DNA of 58,015 nt from the NCBI RefSeq assembly GCF_022489025.1, contig NZ_JAKVTG010000019.1, forward strand, positions 1 to 58,015. The letters are read 5' to 3'. This DNA is from Planococcus halocryophilus (GTDB taxonomy: Bacteria; Bacillota; Bacilli; Bacillales_A; Planococcaceae). The notes beneath the pieces are model-generated. The model was not told where the DNA came from. It did no database searches and worked only from the letters and a program-made list of their open reading frames with translations. A program made the translations under genes and the position numbers. Positions 1-7,833 of this stretch are shown one piece after another. Position 1 is the stretch's first letter. Every line of letters starts with the position of its first letter.

Positions 1-107
1 TTCTCTGCGCTCTCGCGTTGTGTAGCGTTGTGATGCGTTCATTTCAATTCCTTCTTTCGTTTAGTTGTTTCCGTGGCGTTTGTGTCTCTGCTTATTTTTG
101 CGCATTC

Positions 108-136
108 AAAAAAGCCTAGCGCTATTGCGCCGGGCT
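108..136 (-). terminator. Rho-independent terminator-like hairpin
   Basis: On the minus strand the stem pairs AGCC with GGCT and GCGC with GCGC around an AATA loop, followed by six T residues. It lies about 75 bp beyond the last of three direct repeats, so it could end a minus-strand transcript crossing them. No gene on this strand leads into it. Confidence 0.55.
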
Positions 137-210
137 CTTCCGTTTAATGCCTTTATATACGAAGTCCTTCAAAGGTGCTTTAGGTCTACACTAATCACAA
201 ACTTATTTAC

Positions 211-381
211 CCCTTCAATATATAGTACGACTAAAGCCCCTAATTATAACCCTCAAAACTAAAAAGGTACTAAAGAATTTTACTCCTTCATAATATAGTA
301 CGACTAAAGACCCTTTTGGACTACACGATTTTCAAAATAGCCTAAATAAATTTATCCCTTCAATATATAGTACGACTAAAG
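211..381. repeat. three 26-bp direct repeats at 72-73 bp period
   Basis: Near-identical 26-bp copies lie at 211-236, 284-309 and 356-381, sharing the core AGTACGACTAAAG after an AT-rich TTCA(A/T)ATATAT-like start. The first and third are identical; the middle one differs at a few positions. Start-to-start distances are 73 and 72 bp, close to seven helical turns. The intervening DNA is not conserved. They could be protein binding sites (partition, replication or recombination) or repeats within a minus-strand RNA. Confidence 0.8.
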
Positions 382-1202
382 ACCACAAATACAGGGTCTA
401 TACGCAAATATCTTAAATAAATATAATCAACCGCCCATCTGACGCTATAACATTATGCAAAAAGCCGCCTCTGCATCTTAAAGCGCAATCACTTCGCTAT
501 TGAAGCGCAATCAACTACGAGAAAAGCCGCTTATGTTAACGCTTTAGCGCTTTAATGCGTTGAATTATCACTATATGAATTAAGACGCCTTTCTGCGCTC
601 CTCCATTATGGAGCCTCGCTTATGCTAATGCTATTGCGTAGCAGTGTTACGGCATGTTATCTAAACGGAAATCTTCCGCAAACTCGATGCTATTGCGCTG
701 GCTTTCGGTATTGTGAGGGCTCCGAAAGGCTTACGCAATGATTCCGAATAGGTTCCGAATTTACTAGGTAGCGCGTTCATGACGTATGGGCCTCGGAAAT
801 CCTCAAGGAAGCGTGTTTTCTGCGGAGCTTTGACGTTGAGAAAGGCGCGTGCTTATTCGTTTAGTTCCGCTTTATCCTAAGACTGCGCCTAACGGCTTGT
901 CTGCACTCGCGCGGCTCGTGCCCCTACGTGTTTATATACTTCTTGCGTAAATAATACCTTTGCAATGATAGATATTATAGGTACGCATGAGCTTTAGCGA
1001 ATGCAGGCAAGGCTTTAGCCGCCGCCTAAGGCTCTGCCGCTTTGCGTAGCCCTTTATAGATACGACTGATATAGATAGACCAGCTTTTTTTAAATGCCTT
1101 AAATTATGCAATAATATCGTATAAAAAACCATATATAGTTATATAAAATGCATAAATAGTCTATATATTGTATATTTACGCGTTTTTATCTTTTTCGAAA
1201 GT

Positions 1203-1250
1203 GTTCCCTAAAAGCATGGTATCTAGCCAGTTTTGTTCCCTAAAAGCATG
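1203..1250. repeat. tandem 16-bp direct repeat pair
   Basis: The 16-mer GTTCCCTAAAAGCATG occurs exactly at 1203-1218 and 1235-1250, 32 bp apart, about three helical turns. A 13-bp palindrome (TTCGG-AAA-CCGAA, 1269-1281) follows closely. The spacing suggests two binding sites on one face of the helix, for example an operator or replication/recombination accessory site. Confidence 0.75.
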
Positions 1251-1293
1251 CTACTTTAATTAAATATATTCGGAAACCGAAGTAATTATATAT

Positions 1294-1313
1294 AAAAAAA
1301 CGGCAAAAAGCCG
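1294..1313 (-). terminator. terminator after the short recombinase gene
   Basis: The minus strand reads CGGC, a loop of five T, GCCG, then seven T residues, about 50 bp beyond the stop of the 201-residue recombinase. The stem is short but the T-run is good. Confidence 0.6.
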
Positions 1314-1364
1314 AATCTCTCCGCTTTCTACCGCTCCGCTTGCGTATGAATCCGCTTGCCTCAC

Positions 1365-1970
1365 TCATAATTTAAAGTCGCGCAACGTCTCCGCTATCTC
1401 GTCATTGCGTATACCGATATACCGCTTAGTAGTCGCTTGGCTATCGTGATTAAATATCTCCATTAGCGTTGCTACATCGTGAGTACGTTTGTAATAGTGA
1501 TAACCGAATGTCTTACGCAATGTATGAGTACCTATATCCTTGCGCCCTATAAGCTCTGCCGCCGCCGCGAGAATACGATAAGCCTGTGTAGTGCTGATAT
1601 GACTTGGCTTAGCATTAGCGCCGCCTTTGCGCGAAGAGAATAGATACTCTTGCGAAGGCTCTAACGCATCTACATAGTCGGCAATATCCGCCATCAATGC
1701 GGAAAGATGTACTGTACGCATCTTTTCCGTCTTGCCTTCACGTATCACGAATGAGGAGCGGCCTTTTACGTCCTCTATCCGCATCTTGACTATATCGCCA
1801 ATGCGGAGCCCCGTATTAATTCCGATATTGAACAGTAGCAAATTCCTCGCCGCCATTGCCGCACTCTTTGCCGATACTTTTATCGCATCCCTAAACTCTG
1901 CAATCTCTGCCGCCGTTCTCAAGGGTTGAACGTCTACCGTCATATCTTTCTTTGCCAATGTATTCGCCAT
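1365..1970 (-). CDS. short tyrosine recombinase (catalytic domain only)
   Basis: A 201-residue tyrosine recombinase/phage integrase family protein. The catalytic set is visible: Arg in NTGLRIGDIV, Lys in the GKTEKMR hairpin, His-x-x-Arg in GTHTLRKTF, His in FNHDSQ and the nucleophilic Tyr in TKRYIGI. The N-terminal SAM-like core-binding domain of classic integrases is missing, so it should resemble the short recombinases of phages and plasmids rather than a full integrase. The ATG at 1970 is preferred because GGAGG lies five bases upstream; an in-frame GTG twelve bases earlier overlaps that site. It reads in the same direction as the larger recombinase 300 bp upstream and ends before a terminator. 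Its role (integration, inversion or multimer resolution) is not decidable here. Confidence 0.88.
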   Translation of the reverse strand: MANTLAKKDMTVDVQPLRTAAEIAEFRDAIKVSAKSAAMAARNLLLFNIGINTGLRIGDIVKMRIEDVKGRSSFVIREGKTEKMRTVHLSALMADIADYVDALEPSQEYLFSSRKGGANAKPSHISTTQAYRILAAAAELIGRKDIGTHTLRKTFGYHYYKRTHDVATLMEIFNHDSQATTKRYIGIRNDEIAETLRDFKL

Positions 1971-2284
1971 GTTTGCCTCCACCCTTTCGTGTATGGTATT
2001 ACGTATATACCTAAATTAGCATACATTCAAATGTAATACAATAATATAATACCGAATCTATGCGTTTCTTTACGTATCCTTTTACATAAAAGCATACATT
2101 CATTTAACGCAAAAAGAAAAGCAAGAACGATGTTAGCCGCTCCTGCTCCGATTGCTTCTTCTCTTTCGCGCATGGTTTCCGCTTCACTAATTTGAGCGGC
2201 ATACCCCCCGGGGGCTATCGCATACCCCTACGCCGTCTGCCGGGTGCACCGAAATTGCCTACAAAATTTTAAATCCGTAAGCAT
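1971..2284 (-). promoter_or_regulatory. control region between the two recombinase genes
   Basis: No gene fits in this 314-bp gap. The 12-mer AGCATACATTCA occurs at 2018-2029 and 2091-2102, 73 bp apart; the first copy continues into an inverted repeat (TACATT/AATGTA). A possible minus-strand -35 TTGTAT and -10 TAATTT with 17-bp spacing overlaps the first copy. Further upstream a perfect CCCCCGGGGG palindrome (2205-2214) is flanked by two GCATACCCC words (2199 and 2220). This looks like an operator-promoter region for the short recombinase, or recombinase accessory sites. Confidence 0.5.
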
Positions 2285-3256
2285 TTACAAATAATCGCGC
2301 AAGTTCTCCGCAACATCCTCTTTATCTAAATACAGATAACGCGTAGTCACTTCAATATCGCCGTGCCCTAATGCCTTCGATATAAGCGCAATATGTGCGC
2401 CCTTATCCAGTAAGCTCTTTGCGAAACCGCGCCGCAATGCTTGAGGATTAATATTCTTTAAACCGTATTCGCGCGCATACTTGTTAAGCCGCTTCTGTAT
2501 ATTGTTATTCGTAGGGCTCGACGCAATACTTCCGCCATACTTCGTAATAAATACGAGACTATTGCTAACGCCGTAATGCCTCCGCACTTGCTCATTCTGT
2601 TGCAATAGTACCTCAAGCATGCGCGCGAGCTCGTCGCTAATCGGCAAGAACATCTGCTGATGATTCTTAAGCAGACTGCCGCCAACCTTTAAGAGTTTTT
2701 GCGGTATATCTATATGGCTTGCATCCAATTGTGCAACCGTGCTCACGCGTAAGCCGGTCTGACTCATTAAGAGTATTGCCGTAGCATCCCGAAACTGTAC
2801 AAAGTCGCTTAAATCGAGTATTTGCAGTAGCATCGCAATATCTTTAGCAGAAGAGCCCTGTTTAACGGCACTATCAACGCGTATAACGATTGCGCGCCAA
2901 AAGTTCGACTGCAACCAACCCGAATCGAAACAACGCCCTAGAAAGGCTTTGAGGCACTTTAAGCGCGTGAGCTTCGTTTGATTGCTTACGTTCATGCTCG
3001 CAAGCCAATCGTATATATGCGATGCTTCTAGCTCTTCTAACGTCTCCGCCCCTGTAATTTCCGCAAAGTGTTTAACATGTAACGTATAATCACTTATCGT
3101 GCGCGGTCGATAGCCGGTAGTCTTCATATTTCGCGTAACGACTTCGAGCGCCTTTAGGAGCGGCACCCCTCCGCTCTTCTTCGGTTCCTCTTGCTTCTTC
3201 GCAAACATTCCGTTTAAATCGCCTTGTACCGTGAAAGCTGAATTTTTTTTCGTCAT
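2285..3256 (-). CDS. tyrosine recombinase/integrase with altered active site
   Basis: A 323-residue full-length tyrosine recombinase. Residues about 30-130 form the SAM-like core-binding domain; the C-terminal half is catalytic, with Arg in QTGLRVSTV, a Lys in GGSLLKNHQQ, the box II stretch NPQALRRGFAKSLL, His in KALGHGDIEV and Tyr in TTRYLYL. The first His of the usual His-x-x-Arg motif is Gln here (QALR), which is uncommon but tolerated in some family members. The start has AGGAGG at good spacing. Lying closest to the tRNA and reading away from it, it is the best candidate for the integrase of the element. Confidence 0.9.
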   Translation of the reverse strand: MTKKNSAFTVQGDLNGMFAKKQEEPKKSGGVPLLKALEVVTRNMKTTGYRPRTISDYTLHVKHFAEITGAETLEELEASHIYDWLASMNVSNQTKLTRLKCLKAFLGRCFDSGWLQSNFWRAIVIRVDSAVKQGSSAKDIAMLLQILDLSDFVQFRDATAILLMSQTGLRVSTVAQLDASHIDIPQKLLKVGGSLLKNHQQMFLPISDELARMLEVLLQQNEQVRRHYGVSNSLVFITKYGGSIASSPTNNNIQKRLNKYAREYGLKNINPQALRRGFAKSLLDKGAHIALISKALGHGDIEVTTRYLYLDKEDVAENLRDYL

Positions 3257-3331
3257 AACAAAAAAGCCTCCTAATGCGTCTGATTTACGGCTGAAATTCG
3301 GATGGTGACCGATTCAGTGACCGTTTCATTA

Positions 3332-3453
<122 letters not shown>

Positions 3454-3529
3454 GAAAGCTTTCTTAAAGTCTAGACGGTGGCGCCGGCTTTCGCTGACGG
3501 CTTTGCTTTTCTATTGAAAGACAATTTTA

Positions 3530-3558
3530 ATTATAGAAATGATTTAAAGAAAAGTCAA
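3530..3558 (-). promoter_or_regulatory. sigma-A promoter of tRNA-Arg
   Basis: The minus strand reads TTGACT, 17 bp, TATAAT, about 75 bp before the tRNA 5' end. It is one of the best promoter matches in the window and lies downstream of the rdgB stop. Confidence 0.8.
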
Positions 3559-3597
3559 CGCTATTTTAAAAAAACATTAAAATAAATTTTCAATGGC

Positions 3598-4203
3598 TTA
3601 GTTTTGTTCACTCAACCAATTCGGCATACTGTGTTTAAGTTCACGTAACGCATTGCCGCGATGTGAAATTGCTGCTTTTTCATGCGGCAATAGCTCAGCC
3701 ATAGCTTTTTCTAGGTTCGGCACATAAAAAATCGGATCGTAACCAAATCCATTTTCGCCCTGACGTGTATCTAGAATTCTACCTTCGCATGACCCTGAGA
3801 AAGTTTGCGTTTGTTGTCCTGGAGCTGCGACTGCTAGCACGCATCGGAAACGGGCTGTGCGTTCGTTTTCTGCCACGCTAGCTAATTTCTCAAGCACTTT
3901 ATCGATATTCGCATTGTCGCTCTTTTCGCCACCTGCATAACGCGCAGAGTATACACCTGGTTCACCGTTTAACGCATCAATTTCCAAACCGCTATCGTCA
4001 GAAATAACCGGGATGTTCAACTCTTTTGATACCGCTTCTGCTTTTAAGATGGCGTTTTCTTCAAATGTTACACCGGTTTCTTCCACGTCCATATCTTGTG
4101 CCACATCCAAAAGCGTTAATACTTCATACCCTAGTGGTGCAAGTAGCGCTTCAAAATCTTTCGCTTTTCCTTTATTTTGAGTTGCAATTACTATTCGTTT
4201 CAT
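3598..4203 (-). CDS. rdgB: XTP/dITP diphosphatase (house-cleaning NTPase)
   Basis: Hydrolyses non-canonical purine nucleoside triphosphates (XTP, dITP, ITP) to monophosphates and pyrophosphate, keeping them out of DNA and RNA. The 201-residue length fits the HAM1/RdgB family. Motifs are visible in order: [16 protein letters not shown] at the N-terminus, [17 protein letters not shown] near residue 70, [13 protein letters not shown] near 150 and [12 protein letters not shown] near 175. Its ATG overlaps the rph stop by four bases (ATGA), so the two are translationally coupled, as the corresponding genes are adjacent in B. subtilis. Confidence 0.95.
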   Translation of the reverse strand: MKRIVIATQNKGKAKDFEALLAPLGYEVLTLLDVAQDMDVEETGVTFEENAILKAEAVSKELNIPVISDDSGLEIDALNGEPGVYSARYAGGEKSDNANIDKVLEKLASVAENERTARFRCVLAVAAPGQQTQTFSGSCEGRILDTRQGENGFGYDPIFYVPNLEKAMAELLPHEKAAISHRGNALRELKHSMPNWLSEQN

Positions 4204-4949
4204 AGTTCTGCTGGCACCCTTTCGCCAATTCGTTCAGCTAGTTCACCTAATGCATCTTGTTGCATCGCAATCAATTGACGAATTCCAGCTTCTCCAAGGT
4301 CCAGTAACTCGTTCAACTGAGCACGTGTAAAGGTTGATTCTTCACCTGTGCCTTGCAGTTCAACAAAATGGCCTGCACCGGTCATCACTAAGTTCATATC
4401 TACTTCCGCACTTGAATCTTCAACATAATTCAAATCTAGAATCGGTCCATTTTCAGCAGTAACACCTACACTTGTAGCCGCAAGAAAATCCGTTACTGGA
4501 AATTCTGTTAGTTCAAGCTTACCAATAGCCATTGTCATTGCTATAAAGGCACCTGTAATAGATGCTGTACGAGTTCCACCATCTGCTTGGATGACGTCGC
4601 AATCTATCCATAGCGTACGTTCGCCTAGTTTCTCTAAATCAACGACCGCGCGCAATGCACGACCGATTAAGCGCTGAATTTCCATTGTACGTCCACCGAT
4701 TTTACCCGCAGAAGCTTCGCGGCGATTCCGGCTATTTGTCGCACGTGGTAACATAGAATATTCTGCTGTGATCCAGCCTTTTCCTTGGCCACGTAAAAAA
4801 CCTGGAACTTTTTCTTCAATGGTTGCCGTACAAATTACTTTTGTTTGGCCCACTGTGATTAATACCGAACCTTCTGGGTGAATCAAGTATTCAACGTCCA
4901 CAGTTATGGGACGCAATTCGTTTGTTTGTCTATTATCTATGCGTGTCAT
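4200..4949 (-). CDS. rph: ribonuclease PH
   Basis: Phosphorolytic 3'-5' exoribonuclease that trims tRNA precursors and other RNAs, releasing nucleoside diphosphates. The 249-residue protein has the RNase PH fold with [19 protein letters not shown] (phosphate and RNA binding) and [16 protein letters not shown] good GGAGG precedes the ATG. It is first of a two-gene unit with rdgB and is separated from murI upstream by a terminator, so it may have its own promoter in the 75-bp gap. Confidence 0.96.
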   Translation of the reverse strand: MTRIDNRQTNELRPITVDVEYLIHPEGSVLITVGQTKVICTATIEEKVPGFLRGQGKGWITAEYSMLPRATNSRNRREASAGKIGGRTMEIQRLIGRALRAVVDLEKLGERTLWIDCDVIQADGGTRTASITGAFIAMTMAIGKLELTEFPVTDFLAATSVGVTAENGPILDLNYVEDSSAEVDMNLVMTGAGHFVELQGTGEESTFTRAQLNELLDLGEAGIRQLIAMQQDALGELAERIGERVPAEL

Positions 4950-5003
4950 TAAAATCCTCCTTAATATATGCTCAATAGCTTACCATATTTCGAACATAAC
5001 GAC

Positions 5004-5035
5004 AAAAACCTGACAGCGTTAGCTATCAGGTTTTT
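5004..5035 (-). terminator. terminator after murI
   Basis: The stem AAAACCTGATAGC/GCTGTCAGGTTTTT ends in a T-run. Its 5' side includes the murI stop codon, so the hairpin starts inside the gene end. Confidence 0.8.
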
Positions 5036-5835
5036 GGAAATCGGATTGAATGAATGATCGGCTCTTCAATCTCCAACCATTTTCGAACAATCGAGCTAAA
5101 GATTTGGGTAGACCCAGATGTATAAAAACGGTGTACTGGAGGTTTTTCTCGTTTGGCAAATTGATTTTTGTAGTTTAAGTAACGTTCAACATCTTTCGCT
5201 GTTTCTTCTGCTGACGAAAGAACATGGACAGTATCTCCAAGCACTTCTTCGATAAAACCTTGTAGTAAAGGATAATGGGTACAGCCTAAAATGGCCGTAT
5301 CAAATTCTTCATAAGCGATAGTTGCCAATGTTTCTTGAACAATCCGATGCGCAAATTCCCCTTCGTATTCATCACTTTCTACAAGAGGGACAAATCGCGG
5401 ACATGCAAGCTGAACCACATGAGCTGAAGATACTAACGACAAGATGGCTTTTTCATAAGCTCCACTTTTTACCGTTCCTGATGTACCTAACACAGCTATT
5501 TTATTGGTTGTAGAAGATTTAACCGCAGCGCGGGCTCCCGGAAAAATAACACCGATTACTGGAATCGGCAAGTTTTTTTGTAGAGAGTATAAAGCAGCTG
5601 CTGTTGCCGTATTGCAGGCGATGACCAACATTTTTATGTTTTTTTTCATCAATGCATTCGCCATTTGCCACGTATAAGTCCGAACTTCTGATAGCGGACG
5701 CGGACCGTATGGACAACGCGCATTATCACCAATATAACAAATTTGCTCATTCGGCAATAGCCTCATAATTTCTTTTGCGACAGTGAGTCCTCCGACTCCC
5801 GAATCAATTACTCCAATTGGCGCATTCAACGTCAT
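5026..5835 (-). CDS. murI: glutamate racemase
   Basis: Converts L- to D-glutamate for peptidoglycan stem peptides. The 269-residue protein has GVIDSGVGGLTV at the N-terminus, the first catalytic Cys in IACNTATAA (Cys74) and the second in LGCTHYPL (Cys185, His187). The start is not fully settled: the ATG at 5835 has a close AGAGG, while a TTG six bases downstream is better spaced. It corresponds to racE of B. subtilis and lies ten bases after the MarR gene, so the two are probably co-transcribed. If the ATP-grasp protein at 51.5 kb builds a D-Asp or D-Glu bridge, D-amino acid supply matters beyond the stem peptide. Confidence 0.95.
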   Translation of the reverse strand: MTLNAPIGVIDSGVGGLTVAKEIMRLLPNEQICYIGDNARCPYGPRPLSEVRTYTWQMANALMKKNIKMLVIACNTATAAALYSLQKNLPIPVIGVIFPGARAAVKSSTTNKIAVLGTSGTVKSGAYEKAILSLVSSAHVVQLACPRFVPLVESDEYEGEFAHRIVQETLATIAYEEFDTAILGCTHYPLLQGFIEEVLGDTVHVLSSAEETAKDVERYLNYKNQFAKREKPPVHRFYTSGSTQIFSSIVRKWLEIEEPIIHSIRFPKT

Positions 5836-5845
5836 CGCCTCTATC

Positions 5846-6298
5846 CTATTTCATGTTTGTGTGCAGTTTTTCAAGTAATGCTGCAAATTGCTCTGATTCA
5901 TCTTCAGTAAAATCTTCTAATACCGTATTCAAGTATTCACGACGCTTTTGAATCACTTCTTCAATTACCCGTTCGCCTTCTTTTAACAATTTAATCCGGA
6001 CAACACGACGATCTTGTTCTTCTCGTATACGGACGACCATCTCATTTTTCTCCATACGATCAACCAAGTCAGTTGTGGTGCTGAACGCTAAGAACATTTT
6101 GTTCGACAAATCACCGATTGTCATATCTCCGTGTTCGAACAGCCATTGCAAGGCAACAAATTGAGGCGGTGTAATCGTATAGGAATTTAATATCTCTCGC
6201 CCTTTTTGCTTAATAATGCCCGAAATATAACGCAATTCTTTTTCCATAAATGCGATGCGTTCTAAATCATGTTTTGTTTCTTTGTAATCTTCTTTCAT
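5846..6298 (-). CDS. ysmB: MarR family transcriptional regulator
   Basis: A 150-residue winged-helix repressor or activator. The recognition region is around PPQFVALQWLFEHGDMTIGDLSNKM with the wing MVVRIREEQDRRVVRIKL, which matches the MarR fold. The start has GAGGAGTGG upstream. Position between ysmA and murI is the same as ysmB in B. subtilis. The target and ligand are unknown; adjacency to murI suggests co-transcription rather than a proven regulatory link. Confidence 0.9.
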   Translation of the reverse strand: MKEDYKETKHDLERIAFMEKELRYISGIIKQKGREILNSYTITPPQFVALQWLFEHGDMTIGDLSNKMFLAFSTTTDLVDRMEKNEMVVRIREEQDRRVVRIKLLKEGERVIEEVIQKRREYLNTVLEDFTEDESEQFAALLEKLHTNMK

Positions 6299-6372
6299 AA
6301 CTAGTTACCACTCCTCAAAAACCCTATCGTATTTCTATAGTGCAGGTTTTTTATCGATATAGCAAGAGCTCC

Positions 6373-6840
6373 TTATTTTTTTGCAACAGCTAATTGTTGC
6401 GATTGAAGCATTTCAATTTCTTCTTTTGTCCACGGATAGCCTTTATTTGTTTGCTTAGAAATTTGGACAATCGCTCCTCTACCGGTAAAACAAGTTTCTC
6501 CTTTTTCATTGACTGTCCAATAATGAACATCGACAGAAGAAGTGCCAATACGCGCGATTTTAACATGAACATCTAATTTTTCATCAAAAAAGACTTGCTG
6601 CACAAAATCCACTTGCATATCTGCCACCACCGGAAACAACTCATTTCCTGCTTTGAGCCAGCGCTGCATCAAGCCCATCTCTTTCATAAATTCAATCCGT
6701 GCAAATTCAAAATAAGCGATTGGCACTGTATTGTTCACATGACCAAACATATCCGTTTCAGAAAAACGCACTTGAACGGGTGCAGAAAAGAAAAAATCTT
6801 GCTTCCACTCTTCGAAATTTTCAATGTAATTTGCTTTCAT
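6373..6840 (-). CDS. ysmA: acyl-CoA thioesterase, 4HBT hotdog family
   Basis: A 155-residue single-hotdog protein. The signature RFSETDMFGHVNNTVPIAYF near residues 25-45 carries the Asp and HVNN loop typical of 4-hydroxybenzoyl-CoA-type thioesterases. The start at 6840 is chosen because GGAGGTCGTC precedes it; a longer frame adds 12 residues without a ribosome binding site. The physiological acyl-CoA is not known. In B. subtilis gerE separates this gene from sdhB; here only a terminator and about 200 bp lie between. Confidence 0.88.
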   Translation of the reverse strand: MKANYIENFEEWKQDFFFSAPVQVRFSETDMFGHVNNTVPIAYFEFARIEFMKEMGLMQRWLKAGNELFPVVADMQVDFVQQVFFDEKLDVHVKIARIGTSSVDVHYWTVNEKGETCFTGRGAIVQISKQTNKGYPWTKEEIEMLQSQQLAVAKK

Positions 6841-7000
6841 GACGACCTCCAGAAAATTGACTTGTCGATTCAGCAAAATTCACGCGAGAACGCGTAGCTG
6901 ATTTGAGAATTCCACTAAAATTTCTATCGTACTTGAATTATATATTTCATTTGATTAGTATATCAAAAACTTTAGAAAAGAGCAGGCGTTTTTATTAGAC

Positions 7001-7032
7001 AAAAAGAAAAACCCCGCCTCAGCGGGGTTTTT
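7001..7032. terminator. terminator of the sdh operon
   Basis: An AAAACCCCGC/GCGGGGTTTT hairpin follows the sdhB stop by about ten bases, with A and T runs on both sides, so it can work in either direction. Confidence 0.88.
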
Positions 7033-7040
7033 ACTAAATA

Positions 7041-7811
7041 CTAGTCAACCATTCTGTCACTTCCGAAGAAGTTACGGAACATTTGAACTGTTGTATCGCG
7101 GTTCAATGCTGCGATTGAAGTTGTTAAAGGAATTCCTTTTGGACAAGATTCAACACAGTTTTGAGAGTTACCGCAGCTTGCTAATCCACCTTCACCCATG
7201 ATCGCGTTCAAACGAGCATCGCGATTCATAGCACCAGTTGGATGCGCGTTCATCAAACGAACTTGTGAAAGTGGTGCAGCTCCGATAAAGTCAGATTTAT
7301 CGTTGACGTTCGGGCATGCTTCAAGACATACACCACAAGTCATACATTTAGAAAGTTCATAAGCCCATTGGCGTTTACGCTCAGGCATACGTGGTCCTTC
7401 TCCAAGATCATGCGTACCATCGATTGGCACCCACGCTTTTACTTTCTTCAATGAGTCGAACATACGGCTGCGGTCTATGATCAGGTCACGGACAACAGGG
7501 AATGTTTTCATCGGCTGAAGGCGGATTGGCTGTTCTAGTTGATCAACTAAAGCCGTACACGATTGACGCGCTTTGCCGTTGATGACCATAGAGCATGCCC
7601 CACAAACTTCTTCAAGACAGTTCATGTCCCAAGTTACAGGCGTGGTTTTTTTCCCGTCCATGTTGACAGGGTTACGACGAATTTCCATTAATGCCGAAAT
7701 GACATTCATGTTCATCTTATATGGCAATTCGAACTTTTCCCAATACGAATTTTCATCCGTAGAGTTTCTGCGTTCGATTTCAAATATTACCGTTTTTGCT
7801 GCTTCACCCAT
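7041..7811 (-). CDS. sdhB: succinate dehydrogenase iron-sulfur subunit
   Basis: Electron-transfer subunit of respiratory complex II. The 256 residues hold the 2Fe-2S ligands Cys65, Cys70, Cys73 and Cys85, then the two cysteine groups CMTCGVCLEAC (156-166) and CGNSQNCVESCP (213-223) for the 4Fe-4S and 3Fe-4S clusters. It is the last gene of sdhC-sdhA-sdhB, 22 bases after sdhA, and a strong terminator follows. The length matches Bacillus-type SdhB. Confidence 0.97.
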   Translation of the reverse strand: MGEAAKTVIFEIERRNSTDENSYWEKFELPYKMNMNVISALMEIRRNPVNMDGKKTTPVTWDMNCLEEVCGACSMVINGKARQSCTALVDQLEQPIRLQPMKTFPVVRDLIIDRSRMFDSLKKVKAWVPIDGTHDLGEGPRMPERKRQWAYELSKCMTCGVCLEACPNVNDKSDFIGAAPLSQVRLMNAHPTGAMNRDARLNAIMGEGGLASCGNSQNCVESCPKGIPLTTSIAALNRDTTVQMFRNFFGSDRMVD

Positions 7812-7833
7812 GGTAAATTAGCTCCCTTCATAA

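Larger units (their letters stand above)
1..1364. other. gene-poor accessory stretch with spaced repeats
   Basis: I see no credible protein gene here. The longest open frames (about 65 codons) lack a ribosome binding site and any recognisable protein character. The stretch holds three direct repeats at a 72-73 bp period (211-381), a terminator-like hairpin (108-136), a 16-bp direct repeat pair (1203-1250), a small palindrome (1269-1281), and recurring short words such as GCTATTGCG. It may be control DNA of the element, decayed coding sequence, or a locus for untranslated RNA. Confidence 0.5.

Noticed and set aside
65..262. 65-codon open frame on plus
   Set aside because: No ribosome binding site; it crosses a terminator hairpin and the first direct repeat; no protein-like pattern.
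211..381. CRISPR-like spacing of three 26-bp repeats with 46-47 bp spacers
   Set aside because: Only three units, one with internal differences, no cas genes in the window and no leader-like organisation; treated as spaced direct repeats of a mobile element.
932..1132. 66-codon open frame on minus
   Set aside because: No ribosome binding site and no recognisable domain; probably chance or decayed sequence.
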